DNA of 64,000 nt from Allorhodopirellula solitaria (GCF_007859855.1 NZ_SJPK01000002.1:491003-555002), one strand, 5' to 3'. Counted from the first letter of the stretch, positions 47,779 through 57,870 are shown. Translations and numbers: made by a program. The notes: generated by a model from the letters alone, not told the origin.

Positions 47779-47930
47779 TTGGCATTCTCCGTGTTAGTCA
47801 GGACGGGACAGAAAGTTGTCGAGTCGCCGGTCCTGGACGAAGTTCCGAGCTGACTCTCTGCGAGGTGCGGGTCGCAAATCGCGTTCCAAGGATCTTCCAA
47901 TGCATCCGGGCAGCCACCTACCTGGCGGCT

Positions 47931-48938
47931 TTACTCCAACGGGTGTTTCGCGACGCCTTCGTTGGTGATGCGGATCGGTAGGATATGTCCGTTCTCGTCG
48001 AACTCCATGCGATCAATGCATGTGACCCGTGAGTTCCCATCGGTCTCAGTGAGTGGGCGGCGGTGATAGACGGCGTAGTAGTCGTCGGTGTCCGGGACGT
48101 GGATCACAGAATGGTGGCCTGCACCGGTGGCGATTTTGGGGTCTTGTTGCAATACCTTGTTGATTCGTTTAAACGGTCCGAGCGGCGAGTCGGCGATGCC
48201 GTAGGCGACACTGTAGTCGGGCCCGGTCCAGCCACCTTCTGACCACATGAAGTAATATTTGCCACCGCGTTGGAACATGAAGGGGCCTTCGACATATCCT
48301 TCGGGAGTGATCTCTCGGAAAATTTCACCGTTGGCAAACGGAATGAATCCAGTGAAATCGCTGTTCAGTTTGGCGATGTTGCAATGGCGCCAACCTCCGT
48401 AGATGAGATAGTAGGTGCCGTCCTGATCCCGGAAGGCAAACTGGTCAATGGGCTGGGCGCCGTTGTGGAACTTATCGATCAAGGGTTTGCCAAGGTAGTC
48501 TTCGAACGGCCCCGCGGGGTTCTCGGCAACGGCGATGCCGATTCCGCCTTCCGCATCGTCGCTCTGAATGTCATTGGCCCCAAAAAAGAAGAAGTACCTG
48601 CCATCCTTTTCAATGATCGAGGGCGCCCACATCGCTCGGTTGGCCCACTTCACCCGCTCGGTATCGAGGATCCGCGAATGCTTCTCCCACGTAAGGAGAT
48701 CTTTTGATGAGAAACAGTCAAAAAAGGTCTGCTCGTGATAGGGGGCCGAATAGGTGGGGTAGATCCAGTAGGTGTCATCAAAAATGATTCCCTCGGGATC
48801 AGCGTACCAGCCATCGAAGACAGGGTTCCCTGAAAGGGTTTCGGGCGCGGTGGGGGCGCCGTCTTCCGCCGCGAGTGTCGCGAGGCAGGAGGAAGCCAGT
48901 AGGGCGATAGCAGTGAGTCGATGCAAAGTTGTTAACAC
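47931..48938 (-). CDS. Glycoside hydrolase family 43, secreted
   Basis: A 335-residue enzyme with a signal peptide (LTAIALLASSCLATLAA). GH43 landmarks: the general-base Asp47 in GWYADPEG, the middle Asp region WAPSIIEKDGRYFFFFGA, and the general-acid Glu in GYVEGPFMF. The five-bladed propeller should cleave arabinose- or xylose-containing side chains. No carbohydrate-binding module follows. With the sulfatase and esterases it fits a polysaccharide-degrading lifestyle. Confidence 0.9.
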   Translation of the reverse strand: MLTTLHRLTAIALLASSCLATLAAEDGAPTAPETLSGNPVFDGWYADPEGIIFDDTYWIYPTYSAPYHEQTFFDCFSSKDLLTWEKHSRILDTERVKWANRAMWAPSIIEKDGRYFFFFGANDIQSDDAEGGIGIAVAENPAGPFEDYLGKPLIDKFHNGAQPIDQFAFRDQDGTYYLIYGGWRHCNIAKLNSDFTGFIPFANGEIFREITPEGYVEGPFMFQRGGKYYFMWSEGGWTGPDYSVAYGIADSPLGPFKRINKVLQQDPKIATGAGHHSVIHVPDTDDYYAVYHRRPLTETDGNSRVTCIDRMEFDENGHILPIRITNEGVAKHPLE

Positions 48939-49126
48939 AATAACGAGGCCGAGACGGGGAGAGAGCAGGGGAATCCAAGATTCGCATCATAGCCACTTCC
49001 CCGATCGCCTGTGCTGTACGCTGTCCAGCGACGGAACTGGGCTTGCACTCGCTTGCCAATTTGAGGGATATGCTAGTACGCGACGACACCGAACCGATCG
49101 AGAAATGAGAACCCCAGGACCGGGCC

Positions 49127-49552
49127 ATGAGCATGACGGACAGCCCCCGCGGCACGAACGACTCGCTCAACATGGACGACTTGGAAGCCTTGTTTGACGA
49201 GGCATCGGAGTCACTTTCGGATGCAGTTGGCGAGACCGCTGGCGAACATCCTGAAGGGATGCGTCCCTTTTCCCTCGGTGACCTCTCGCCATCAGTGCTC
49301 GACGCGACAGCCAATCCGATTGGTATGCTCGACGAAGTCGAAATGGATCTACGCATTGAACTGGGGCGGACCCAGATGCGGCTCGAAGATGTCTTGCGGT
49401 TGCGGCCCGGTAGCGTCGTGATGTTGGATAAACTCGCCAGTGATCCAGTCGATATTTTCGCCAACGGACAACTGATTGCTCGAGGTGAGGTATTAGTCAT
49501 GAACGATCACTTTTGCGTCCGTGTCACCGAGTTGTTGGGATCTCCAGAGTGA
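49127..49552 (+). CDS. fliN: Flagellar motor switch protein FliN
   Basis: A 141-residue protein of the C-ring. The C-terminal SpoA domain (about residues 65-138) has the expected [20 protein letters not shown] and [18 protein letters not shown] segments. The N-terminal 60 residues are acidic and variable, and contain an [11 protein letters not shown] helix. Its stop overlaps the GTG of fliO. Other switch and export genes are not in the window, so only the fliN-fliO piece is present here. Confidence 0.92.
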   Translation: MSMTDSPRGTNDSLNMDDLEALFDEASESLSDAVGETAGEHPEGMRPFSLGDLSPSVLDATANPIGMLDEVEMDLRIELGRTQMRLEDVLRLRPGSVVMLDKLASDPVDIFANGQLIARGEVLVMNDHFCVRVTELLGSPE

Positions 49553-50334
49553 GTCACATCCAATTGCCGCTATTGACCCAAACATGTTCGATGGCAATCC
49601 GCCGCATGGTGGTCTCGTCAGTGTGCGTGGCGTTGCTAGCGCCGGGGTCTCAGATCTTTGCCAGCGACATCTCGGGGCACGCCGGCAGCCCAGCAGTCGT
49701 CGCACGCAGTGGTGGCTTTCCCGCTCTTCAGCCCCGGGCGGCGGAGACGCGAGATCGACTTCAGGCTGGTCCGATCGAACAACCCACCTACCGCGTTCGC
49801 GGTTCTGTCGAGAAACCTGTCCACGCCGCCGACGAGCAGCCCGCTGAGTCACGATCAGAGATCCCTGGTGGCGGGTTGGCCTTGCAATCCAACCCGGAGT
49901 CGTCGCGATCGAAGATGATGGCGCCACTGGTGACGGTCACTTCGAGTCTGGCGATCGTTTTGGCGTTGTTCAGCGCTCTGGTATGGGCGGGACGCAAGTT
50001 CGGCGGCCGCGCGACAGCTTCGAAACCGCTGCCGGCGGCGGCTCTGGCACCGCTCGGTCACGTGATGCTGGACCCACGCACCAAGCTACTGTTGGTCAAA
50101 TGTGGCCGGCGGATACTCGTGCTCAGTCAAACCGCGAGTGGGATCACGCCGCTAACGGAGGTGAGCCATCCCGATGAAGTTCAGGAGCTGATCGCAAGTT
50201 GTTCCGCTGAGGCACGCCAGGCGTTCGAGCAAACACTCCGAGAGGTAGAGCTCGAGTCCACCCGTGGCATTCCCGAAACTCAGCCGTCCCCACCGACGGC
50301 GCGGCAATCGGGTCGATTATTCGCCACAGCCTGA
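49549..50334 (+). CDS. fliO: Flagellar biosynthesis protein FliO
   Basis: Export-apparatus helper FliO, about 261 residues from a GTG at 49549 that overlaps the fliN stop (GTGA); an ATG at 49591 also gives a good signal sequence ([19 protein letters not shown]). A Pro/Ser-rich stretch precedes the single membrane span ([19 protein letters not shown]), then the FliO domain with [27 protein letters not shown]. The N-terminal half is longer than in most FliO proteins. Family members stabilise the FliP ring. Confidence 0.82.
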   Translation: MSHIQLPLLTQTCSMAIRRMVVSSVCVALLAPGSQIFASDISGHAGSPAVVARSGGFPALQPRAAETRDRLQAGPIEQPTYRVRGSVEKPVHAADEQPAESRSEIPGGGLALQSNPESSRSKMMAPLVTVTSSLAIVLALFSALVWAGRKFGGRATASKPLPAAALAPLGHVMLDPRTKLLLVKCGRRILVLSQTASGITPLTEVSHPDEVQELIASCSAEARQAFEQTLREVELESTRGIPETQPSPPTARQSGRLFATA

Positions 50335-50392
50335 GCTCGACGCGATTCAGCATCGCGTGATGAATAAGTGGCGAATTTTGCGAGCTCTTTTT

Positions 50393-50447
50393 GTAGTGGA
50401 CGAGGCGACGAGTCCTGCGGCCTTGGACTCGTCGCCTCGTTCACTAC
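50393..50447. repeat. Hairpin between the convergent fliO and plsC genes, 22 of 23 bp paired
   Basis: Left arm 50393-50415 and right arm 50425-50447 pair with one mismatch around a 9-nt loop. It lies between two gene 3' ends and could stop transcription from either side, although no long T-tract follows. The first 14 bases of the left arm recur at 59590. Confidence 0.88.
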
Positions 50448-50470
50448 GACAGAAATTGATCCCGCGTTCC

Positions 50471-51076
50471 TTAGCGGTCCTTGAGCTGCAAGACCGACTG
50501 TCGTGCCCGCCGCAAAAAATCGGTCTTGGGTTCGCCTGCTTCGAGGAAAATTGGTGGTCCGATCGTGATGCACGACAGCAGCGGTACGGGCAATATCTCG
50601 CCGCGAGGCAGAATGCGGTTGAGGTTTTCCATGTAGACGGGGACGAGTTCCAAATCGGGACGCTTCTTGCCGAGGTAGTACAGTCCACTTTTGAAACTGC
50701 TCATCTCCTCACCGCCACTCCGCCCGCCCTCGGGAAAGAGGATCAGCGAGTAGATATCGCCCATCTGCCGGATCATGCTGTCGATCGGGCTCTTATGGAC
50801 CTTGATCTCCTGGCGATCGATTAGCAGCGCATTGAAGCTTTGGGCGATATGGGGTTTGAACCAACCGCCGCTCCAGTAGTCCTTCGCGGCGACGGGGCGA
50901 GTCAGGGCTCGGATTTCGCGAGGCAGCGCCGACCACAGCACCACGGCATCGAGGTGGCTAGTGTGATTGGCGAAGTAAATTCGCTGGCAGGTGTCTGGCT
51001 GGCAATCGATCCAGCGGACAGTGAAACCGCTGAATAACTTGGCCAACAGCACAATCGCGTGGCTGGTGAGGGTCAT
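50471..51076 (-). CDS. plsC: 1-acyl-sn-glycerol-3-phosphate acyltransferase (PlsC-like)
   Basis: A 201-residue acyltransferase. The HX4D motif is ANHTSHLD and the substrate motif is LFPEGGRS, both in the usual order; a hydrophobic N-terminus (IVLLAKLFSGF) anchors it to the membrane. It is likely to make phosphatidate or a related lipid. The ATG at 51076 is preferred to an upstream alternative, 14 codons earlier, that lacks homology. The Aas-type gene at 12202 contains a second PlsC domain. Confidence 0.85.
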   Translation of the reverse strand: MTLTSHAIVLLAKLFSGFTVRWIDCQPDTCQRIYFANHTSHLDAVVLWSALPREIRALTRPVAAKDYWSGGWFKPHIAQSFNALLIDRQEIKVHKSPIDSMIRQMGDIYSLILFPEGGRSGGEEMSSFKSGLYYLGKKRPDLELVPVYMENLNRILPRGEILPVPLLSCITIGPPIFLEAGEPKTDFLRRARQSVLQLKDR

Positions 51077-51412
51077 GGCGAAGAGTTTAGTCGTCCCGGG
51101 GTCGCCTGCACAATCCACGGTGTGGTCAATCGCTGCCTAGATCGATCGCCCTGGCTAATCCGGTGCTATCGAAAGAGGGAACGGATCTCGGGCGGTCGGG
51201 CCATGACCGTCAACGAGTGAGCACCTTGGAGTGCAGGGCCGAGGAATAGTCGTGTGGAAATCGGTTTCTGGCTGGATGTTCCCAGCCTCACTCTTCTGTG
51301 TTGTCAATTGCCGTTGTCGTGGCGTCAGTGAATTAGGTAGCGTCGACAAGCTACGGGCTTTTCCATGGGCCCGCACCAGTCTTTGTCGCGACATTATTCG
51401 CAAGGTTTCCTC
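51077..51412. other. Gene-free spacer between plsC and a lipoprotein gene
   Basis: About 336 bp between divergent starts. No open reading frame with coding signature, RNA gene or strong inverted repeat was seen. Promoters for both genes should lie here. Confidence 0.5.
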
Positions 51413-53377
51413 ATGCACGCGATCCTATCTCGCCCCCGAATTCGACGCTTTTTCTGCTCGCTTTCACGCAGTCGACTGATGGTGCGAGCACGATTTCGAG
51501 AGGGAGTGGGCCCCATTTCGATGCACGCCGTTGCGATGCTCGTGCTCGCTGGGCTCGTCGGATGCCAGCCCGGGCGGTTGATGACGCCGCTGGCCCGTCA
51601 CCGGGCGATGGACAATTCGCCGCCTTCGATCCATGGTCCATCCATGGCTGGACCTGCCTCAGGGAAGACAGTGGGCGCCGATGCGGCGCAGTCGTCAGGT
51701 TCACAGGTCCAGGTCACTAGCGAGACCGCCGTCCCGGAAACCGATCTCGAACCGGTCGACCAGCGGCTGGCGAAGACCCGCCAGATCGCCCGCCGCAGTT
51801 CCTCAGCGAACACAGTAGCGACGCGGAGAACCTTGAGCGAGCTCGCCGCTGAGCCGGCTTCGTCTCCTGCGGCGGCACCGCTAGCCCAAACCGTAACACC
51901 GATCGCCAGCCATCCGCCCCATCGCGCTGCTTCACAGAACGTGGCCGCTACGGAGATCGCTCAGGTCTCGGCGAACATGCCCATCGAACCCGAGAGGGCA
52001 CCGGCGTTCGAACTGCCGGAAAACTACAGTGGCGTCGATATCAGTGATCTAGTGGACGCCCTGCAAGGGGCGCCACCGGAGATCCAAAAAGCCGCACTTA
52101 CCAAATTAATTGCAAGCTCCCATCGCCGCGCCCGCAAAACGTCTCAGCCCGCGGCAATCGATGACGCCCTTGCGGCTTCGTTCGGCCAGCTGCCAGAACT
52201 TCCTCGCGTCGTGCCCGACCGCGATGTCAGCCCGTCGCGGATCGGTCTCTCTCGACCACCGACTCCCCGTTGGAACGTTGCCGAGTCCGCTGGCCCTCCG
52301 GCCGAGGGTAGCGTCGCCAACGCAGTCGCCCAAGCCTCCAGCCCAACGGGACCGACGATCCAGCGAGCATCACTGGAGACGACCGGGGAACCCAAACTCA
52401 ACGCGGTCGCCGATCTCCCCACGAGCGAACTGGCTCCGGCTAGCGAATTGGCTCCGTCGAGCGAGCTGGCGGTTGTCGCGCCAACACCCGACCCCATTCC
52501 CCCACCACCATCGACTCCCCAGAGCATGTCGCTTAGCGATCAGGTTGAGCCCAGTGAGAGCGTCTCGCTTAGCTTCAGTGACACGCCGGCGGAAAAAAAT
52601 GTCTCTGCAGAGGTCTCGCTTACCGACAGGGTAGCCGATGCCAATCGAGCACCTGCCTCCGCGACCGCCGCCACGCTCAGTGATGCTGATTTATTTGATG
52701 CCCTCGTCGCTCGGCTGGGCAAAGAGGTTCCCGGCGAAAGTGACTCCGAACGGCATCGCCGCGAAGTCGTTGCCCGTCACCTGATGGTGCTCTCGGGAGA
52801 TCCCGACCGAGCTGTCGATGACTTGGATGATCTTTCGGAAGAACAGACGCAGTACCTCCGCCATCAATTGCTCGGCTTGTGGAAGATTGTTGATCCTCAA
52901 GGTCACCCGGTGCCGTCGCATCGTTTCAGTTCGGCATTGCCCGAGATCCGCAAAGCCACCGGTTATTTGGCGGTCGCCAGTAATTCGCTCGAAGTTCGGG
53001 CGTTAGAGTTCTGCACCGAGATCGAAGCCTACGGCCAGATCAAACCGTTTCCCAACCGTCGCTTCGACGCCGGCCAGGAAGTGATCCTGTACTGCGAAAT
53101 TGATAATTTCGTGTCTCATTCCGTCGAGGGCGGATTCGAGACCCGGCTGCGAGGCAGCTATGACCTGCTCAATGCCAACGGCGAACGCATCGCCAGTCAA
53201 GCGCTGCCCGAGGATCATCAGATTTCCCGGAACCATCTGCGTGATTACTTCATCGCCTACCAGATGTACCTCCCCGACGCGATTGAGCCGGGTCGCTACC
53301 AACTGCGTTTGACCATGGAAGACATCCATGGAAAGAAATACGGTCAAGCCACTGTCGACTTTGAAATCAAACGGTAG
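51413..53377 (+). CDS. Large Ala/Pro/Ser-rich lipoprotein of unknown function
   Basis: 654 residues from the ATG at 51413, which has AAGG 7 nt upstream. A basic N-terminus leads to a lipobox (VLAGLVGC, Cys near residue 51), so lipid anchoring is expected; the ATG at 51521 would start right at this signal. Residues about 60-430 are low-complexity, rich in Ala, Pro and Ser. The C-terminal 200 residues are ordered (FDALVARLGKEVPGESDSER, LRHQLLGLWKIVDP) and end in beta strands that resemble an immunoglobulin-like domain. No family was recognised. It lies ahead of polA on the same strand. Confidence 0.75.
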   Translation: MHAILSRPRIRRFFCSLSRSRLMVRARFREGVGPISMHAVAMLVLAGLVGCQPGRLMTPLARHRAMDNSPPSIHGPSMAGPASGKTVGADAAQSSGSQVQVTSETAVPETDLEPVDQRLAKTRQIARRSSSANTVATRRTLSELAAEPASSPAAAPLAQTVTPIASHPPHRAASQNVAATEIAQVSANMPIEPERAPAFELPENYSGVDISDLVDALQGAPPEIQKAALTKLIASSHRRARKTSQPAAIDDALAASFGQLPELPRVVPDRDVSPSRIGLSRPPTPRWNVAESAGPPAEGSVANAVAQASSPTGPTIQRASLETTGEPKLNAVADLPTSELAPASELAPSSELAVVAPTPDPIPPPPSTPQSMSLSDQVEPSESVSLSFSDTPAEKNVSAEVSLTDRVADANRAPASATAATLSDADLFDALVARLGKEVPGESDSERHRREVVARHLMVLSGDPDRAVDDLDDLSEEQTQYLRHQLLGLWKIVDPQGHPVPSHRFSSALPEIRKATGYLAVASNSLEVRALEFCTEIEAYGQIKPFPNRRFDAGQEVILYCEIDNFVSHSVEGGFETRLRGSYDLLNANGERIASQALPEDHQISRNHLRDYFIAYQMYLPDAIEPGRYQLRLTMEDIHGKKYGQATVDFEIKR

Positions 53378-53513
53378 CCTGTTGGCAGTGGGTCTCCCCA
53401 TCGGCTGTGCCTATCGGGAGACGGCGGCTTTGCTAGAATGGACGATGGCGATGGTTTGATCCATTTTCGCTATCTCTCTTCACGCCCCGCCTTCTCTGAA
53501 AACCGTCGACCGC

Positions 53514-56500
53514 ATGGCCAAAGCTCGCCCCACATCGAAACCTGACGATCAGATGATGTTCAGTGGGTTCGAGACGCAGTCCTCGCCCCCGGAGACTCCC
53601 ACACCGCGTCAAACGGGCCGCAGCGTCAATTCGAAAACGCGAAAACCGAACCCAGTGACAGCCGCCTCGTCCACCGCGAAGGCTGAGGCCGATGTGGACC
53701 CCGCCCCGTCCCGGGTCCGCGAGGATGCGGCGCGGCAACAGCGCAATGATGCCGTGGGCATCGCCGAGGGATCGCTGCCGGAAGTCTTGCGGCGAACGAT
53801 CGCGCCGTCGCTCGACGAGCCCACCCCCGATCTTTCGGGAAAGCTCGTCGTCGTCATCGATTCTCACTCGTTGATCTATCAGGTCTTCCACGCCCTGCCG
53901 CCGATGACGAGCACGGGCGGACTCCCCGTGGCGGCCGTCTATGGGTTTGTCGGCGATATGTTGGAACTGATCGTTCGCAAGAACCCGGATTATTTGATCG
54001 CTGCCTTTGACAAGGGAGCCATCACATTTCGCAATGACCTCTATCCCGACTACAAGGCCAACCGGGACTCGATGCCCGACGAGCTGCGACAACAGATCCC
54101 ATTGATCCGGCAGATCGTCGACGCCATGGGAATCGGGATTATGGAGCAAGCCGGGTACGAAGCCGATGACCTGCTCGCCACGGTGGCAGCGAAGGTGCAA
54201 GCCGCCGGTGGCGATTGCCTCGTCGTTACCAGCGACAAGGATTGTCGCCAACTGATCACGCCGCAGACGCAGATTTATAACCTTCGAAAAGACGAGTTGA
54301 TCGACGCCGCTCGGTTGTGGGAGCTATGGGGAATTCGCCCCGACCAAGTCGTGGACTATCAATCTCTCGTTGGTGATCCAGTCGACAACGTGCCCGGCAT
54401 CTCACTGATCGGTCCGAAGCTGGCCAAGACCTTGCTCGAACAATACGACACGTTGGAGGGAGTGCTCGACAACGCGGAAAAGTTGACGGGCAAGAAACGC
54501 AAGCAGAACCTGATGGAAGGTCGTGAGCAGGCGATGCTCAGCCGCTCATTGGTGGAACTACGCAGTGACGTCGACTCGCCGATTCCATGGAGTCGCTCGG
54601 TTCGCTCGGCAGCTGATTTGCCCCGCGTCGATGCATTGTTGCAGGAATTCGGTTTTCGCCGACTCCGAAACCGAGCCCCCGAAGTCCTCAGTGGTGAGGG
54701 GGACGGTAGCGGTGTAGGCGAACCGAGTGAAGCGGAGTGGGTTGCCGATTATCAAATAATCACCACCGAATCGGAACTCCGTGAGCTCGCCACGATGTTG
54801 GCGGGCCAGTCGCGCATCGCGATCGATACGGAAACAACCAGCACCCATGCGCGCGGATGTGACTTGGTCGGTATCTCGATCGCTTGGGATGTGGGCGCTG
54901 CCGCCTACATACCGATCCGCGCCCCGCTTGGCGACGTGACGCTCGATGAAACAATGGTCATCGAGACACTGCGTGAAGTCTTGGAGTCCGACACGATTGC
55001 TAAGGTGGGGCACAACATCAAATTCGACGCGATCGTCCTGCGATCGGCCCGGGGGCAGACATCCCTCGGTGGCGCTGATGATGACGCTGACGTCGTCGGC
55101 GAACGGGTCTCCGGCGTCCAGCTCGGTGGGATCACGACCGATACGATGATCGCCGACTACTTACTCAATCCAGGCCGGCGTAATCATACGCTCGACGATC
55201 TCTCTCGCCGACGCCTCGATCACACCACGACACCGATCAAGGATTTGATCGGGACGGGCAAGAAGCAGATTCGCATGGACCAGGTGCCCGTTGATGTGGT
55301 GGCGCCCTATGCCTGCGAAGATGTTGATGTGCCATTGCGGGTGGCCGACGATTCCGATCGTGAACTCGCTGAGTCGCAGCTCGCGGATCTGTATGAGACT
55401 ATCGAGATGCCGCTCGTCGAGGTGCTCGTTGAGATGGAATCCAACGGCATTCGAGTCGATGCGGAGTCACTCGCTGAAATGAGCGGTCGGTTCGAAGCGG
55501 AGATTGCCGATTTGAAAGCCGTCGTGTTTGCGGCAGCCGGCCATTCTTTCAATCTCGACAGTCCCAAACAGCTAGCTGGCGTTCTGTTCGACGAATTGGG
55601 ACTGCCCGTCATCAAGAAAACGAAAACCGGTATCAGTACCGATGCCGATGTTTTGTCGCAACTCGCTGTTAATCACGAGATCGCAAAGCATTTGTTGCAG
55701 TATCGGCAGGCGACCAAGCTGAAGAACACGTACATCGACACTCTGCCGCAGTTAATCTGCGAGAAAACAGGGCGTGTGCATACGTCCTACCGTCAGGATG
55801 TCGCGGCAACGGGGCGGCTGAGCAGCAGTGAGCCTAACCTGCAAAACATCCCGATTCGTACCGAGCAGGGCAAAGCGATCCGCGGCGCCTTCACAGCCGG
55901 TAAGTCCGATTGGGTGCTCCTCGGGGCTGACTATTCGCAGATTGAACTCCGTGTCTTGGCGCATTATAGCGGCGACGAAGCCCTGCTGCAGGCATACCGT
56001 GATGACGCGGACATCCACACCCGGGTGGCTGCCGAGGTCAACGGCATCGCCGAAGCCGACGTGACCAGCGAATTACGACGGATCGCGAAAACCATCAACT
56101 TTGGGATCGTCTACGGCCAGAGTCCCTTTGGTCTGGCCAAGACCCTGGGGATCCCCAAAGAGGAGGCGCGGGACTATATCGAAGAATATTTTCAGCGGTA
56201 TTCTGGGGTGGAGCAGTTCATGTTGGAGACGCTCGCCCGCTGTCGGAGCGAGGGGTACGTGTCGACCATGCTGGGTCGGCGACGTGAGTTACAGGGTGTT
56301 CGCGATTTATCGAAGTTGCCGCCTGAGAAACGTCGTAGTCTCACCGAGGTCGAGCGGATTGCGATCAACATGCCGATCCAGGGCACTGCCGCTGACTTGA
56401 TCAAGCTCGCCATGCTGCGCGTGCACGATCAATTGAAGCAGAGTTCGCTGCAAGCCAGGCTGCTGCTGCAGATTCACGATGAGCTAGTGTTAGAGACCCC

Positions 56501-56618
56501 AGCGGACGAAGTTGAAGAGCTAACGCAGTTGGTAGTCGAAGCGATGACGAGCGTCATGGATCTCGACGTGCCACTGAAAGTCGACGTAGCCTGGGGCCCC
56601 ACCTGGGCAGACTGCTGA
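53514..56618 (+). CDS. polA: DNA polymerase I
   Basis: A 1034-residue three-domain polymerase. An N-terminal extension of about 100 low-complexity residues is unusual. The 5' nuclease domain (about 107-390) has DSHSLIYQVFHAL and EQAGYEADDLLAT. The 3'-5' exonuclease domain keeps its catalytic residues: DTE (about 436), NIKFD and YACED, so proofreading is likely. Polymerase motif A is GADYSQIELR, motif B RRIAKTINFGIVYGQ and motif C QIHDELV. The stop at 56618 is 2 bp before the 77-bp repeat array. Confidence 0.95.
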   Translation: MAKARPTSKPDDQMMFSGFETQSSPPETPTPRQTGRSVNSKTRKPNPVTAASSTAKAEADVDPAPSRVREDAARQQRNDAVGIAEGSLPEVLRRTIAPSLDEPTPDLSGKLVVVIDSHSLIYQVFHALPPMTSTGGLPVAAVYGFVGDMLELIVRKNPDYLIAAFDKGAITFRNDLYPDYKANRDSMPDELRQQIPLIRQIVDAMGIGIMEQAGYEADDLLATVAAKVQAAGGDCLVVTSDKDCRQLITPQTQIYNLRKDELIDAARLWELWGIRPDQVVDYQSLVGDPVDNVPGISLIGPKLAKTLLEQYDTLEGVLDNAEKLTGKKRKQNLMEGREQAMLSRSLVELRSDVDSPIPWSRSVRSAADLPRVDALLQEFGFRRLRNRAPEVLSGEGDGSGVGEPSEAEWVADYQIITTESELRELATMLAGQSRIAIDTETTSTHARGCDLVGISIAWDVGAAAYIPIRAPLGDVTLDETMVIETLREVLESDTIAKVGHNIKFDAIVLRSARGQTSLGGADDDADVVGERVSGVQLGGITTDTMIADYLLNPGRRNHTLDDLSRRRLDHTTTPIKDLIGTGKKQIRMDQVPVDVVAPYACEDVDVPLRVADDSDRELAESQLADLYETIEMPLVEVLVEMESNGIRVDAESLAEMSGRFEAEIADLKAVVFAAAGHSFNLDSPKQLAGVLFDELGLPVIKKTKTGISTDADVLSQLAVNHEIAKHLLQYRQATKLKNTYIDTLPQLICEKTGRVHTSYRQDVAATGRLSSSEPNLQNIPIRTEQGKAIRGAFTAGKSDWVLLGADYSQIELRVLAHYSGDEALLQAYRDDADIHTRVAAEVNGIAEADVTSELRRIAKTINFGIVYGQSPFGLAKTLGIPKEEARDYIEEYFQRYSGVEQFMLETLARCRSEGYVSTMLGRRRELQGVRDLSKLPPEKRRSLTEVERIAINMPIQGTAADLIKLAMLRVHDQLKQSSLQARLLLQIHDELVLETPADEVEELTQLVVEAMTSVMDLDVPLKVDVAWGPTWADC

Positions 56619-56620
56619 TC

Positions 56621-57236
56621 AGTAGCCAGACGGCTCCGCCCGTCTGAGCTGTGGGAGAGTGCTCGTTCTCGCGACGGTCGGAGCCGTCGGTCGACAAAGT
56701 AGCCAGACGGCTCCGCCCGTCTGAGCTATGAGAGAGTGCCCGTTCTCGCGACGGTCGGAGCCGTCGGTCGACATAGTAGCCAGACGGCTCCGCCCGTCTG
56801 AGCTGTGAGAGAGTGCCCGTTCTCGCGACGGTCGGAGCCGTCGGTTGACATAGTAGCCAGACGGCTCCGCCCGTCTGAGCTATGAGAGAGTGCCCGTTCT
56901 CGCGACGGTCGGAGCCGTCGGTCGACATAGTAGCCAGACGGCTCCGCCCGTCTGAGCTGTGAGAGAGTGCCCGTTCTCGCGACGGTCGGAGCCGTCGGTT
57001 GACATAGTAGCCAGACGGCTCCGCCCGTCTGAGCTGTGAGAGAGTGCCCGTTCTCGCGACGGACGGAGCCGTCGGTCGACATAGTAGCCAGACGGCTCCG
57101 CCCGTCTGAGCTGTGAGAGAGTGCCCGTTCTCGCGACGGTCGGAGCCGTCGGTCGACATAGTAGCCAGACGGCTCCGCCCGTCTGAGCTGTGAGAGAGTG
57201 CTCGTTTCTCGCGACGGTCGGAGCCGTTGGTCGACA
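56621..57236. repeat. Tandem array, 8 copies of a 77-bp double-palindrome unit
   Basis: Units begin at 56621, 56698, 56775, 56852, 56929, 57006, 57083 and 57160, each step 77 bp. Each has palindrome A (CAGACGG/CCGTCTG) and palindrome B (CGACGG/CCGTCG), the same two elements as in the 81-bp array at 451-772, but with a spacer 4 bp shorter between A and B. Most differences between copies fall in spacers or loops. The last copy has a C to T change in a B arm that would leave a G-T pair. The array starts right after the polA stop and ends about 110 bp before the next gene. Confidence 0.95.
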
Positions 57237-57343
57237 ATCCACCGCCATTGCGACTGTCTGCTGCGGATGGATAATGAGTGGATCAGGTATTCCAGATAGT
57301 CAGGTTGCCTGATCCCTTATCCACCCCCATTGGAATTGCTGCT

Positions 57344-57847
57344 ATGAGTTGGCCAAAGCTGAAGTTGATTCGTTCCCGTACTGCTGTGGGGCCGATCGCG
57401 GCGATCGCTTGCAGCGTGATGCTGCTGATGACTACTGGTTGCCGGGTGGAGTCGCCACCTGAGACCGCTGAATCCACCCAGTCCTCTTCCGGATCCACAG
57501 AGACAGTCGCGAGCGACTCGTCGCCAGCGAGTACGGCTACTGTCGTGGTTGAAATCGATAAGCCGGGGGGTGACGGCGAAGCCGAATTTCGACAGTCCTT
57601 CGATGTCGCCGCCGGCACGACTCTCGAAGAGGTCATGCGGAAGATCGATGAGCCCGAAGTCGTCATCACCGGAAGTGGCGTGACCGCGTTCGTGCAGAGT
57701 ATGGATGGCATTGAGACTGACGCATCGCGGGGTTGGACATTCAAGGTCGACGATGAGTTCTCCAGTGTGGGAATCGGTTCGGTGAATCTGACTCCGCCGC
57801 AAACGGTGCGTTGGCAGTTCACGACATTGGAGGAAGCGACCCAGTAA
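57344..57847 (+). CDS. Lipoprotein with a DUF4430-like domain
   Basis: 167 residues from the ATG at 57344. The lipobox LMTTGC is at residue 31. After a Ser/Thr-rich spacer the domain VVVEIDKPGGDG to LEEVMRKID and GWTFKVDDEFSSVGIGSVNL matches the DUF4430/transcobalamin C-terminal-like fold, found in surface ligand-binding proteins. The ligand is unknown. It is followed by two coupled genes (a UbiA-like membrane protein and a methyltransferase), so these may form one operon. The first 22 codons of the longer frame are dropped because they lack signal character. Confidence 0.78.
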   Translation: MSWPKLKLIRSRTAVGPIAAIACSVMLLMTTGCRVESPPETAESTQSSSGSTETVASDSSPASTATVVVEIDKPGGDGEAEFRQSFDVAAGTTLEEVMRKIDEPEVVITGSGVTAFVQSMDGIETDASRGWTFKVDDEFSSVGIGSVNLTPPQTVRWQFTTLEEATQ

Positions 57848-57870
57848 TTCCCGGATAACTGGACGACCGC

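Noticed and set aside
53433-54251. 272-codon reverse-strand open frame opposite the start of polA
   Set aside because: Shadow of the 5' nuclease domain; no independent support.
56621-57236. CRISPR array or protein made of repeats on the reverse strand
   Set aside because: Again no unique spacers. Open frames across the array exist on several frames because of composition and lack start, signal or domain features.
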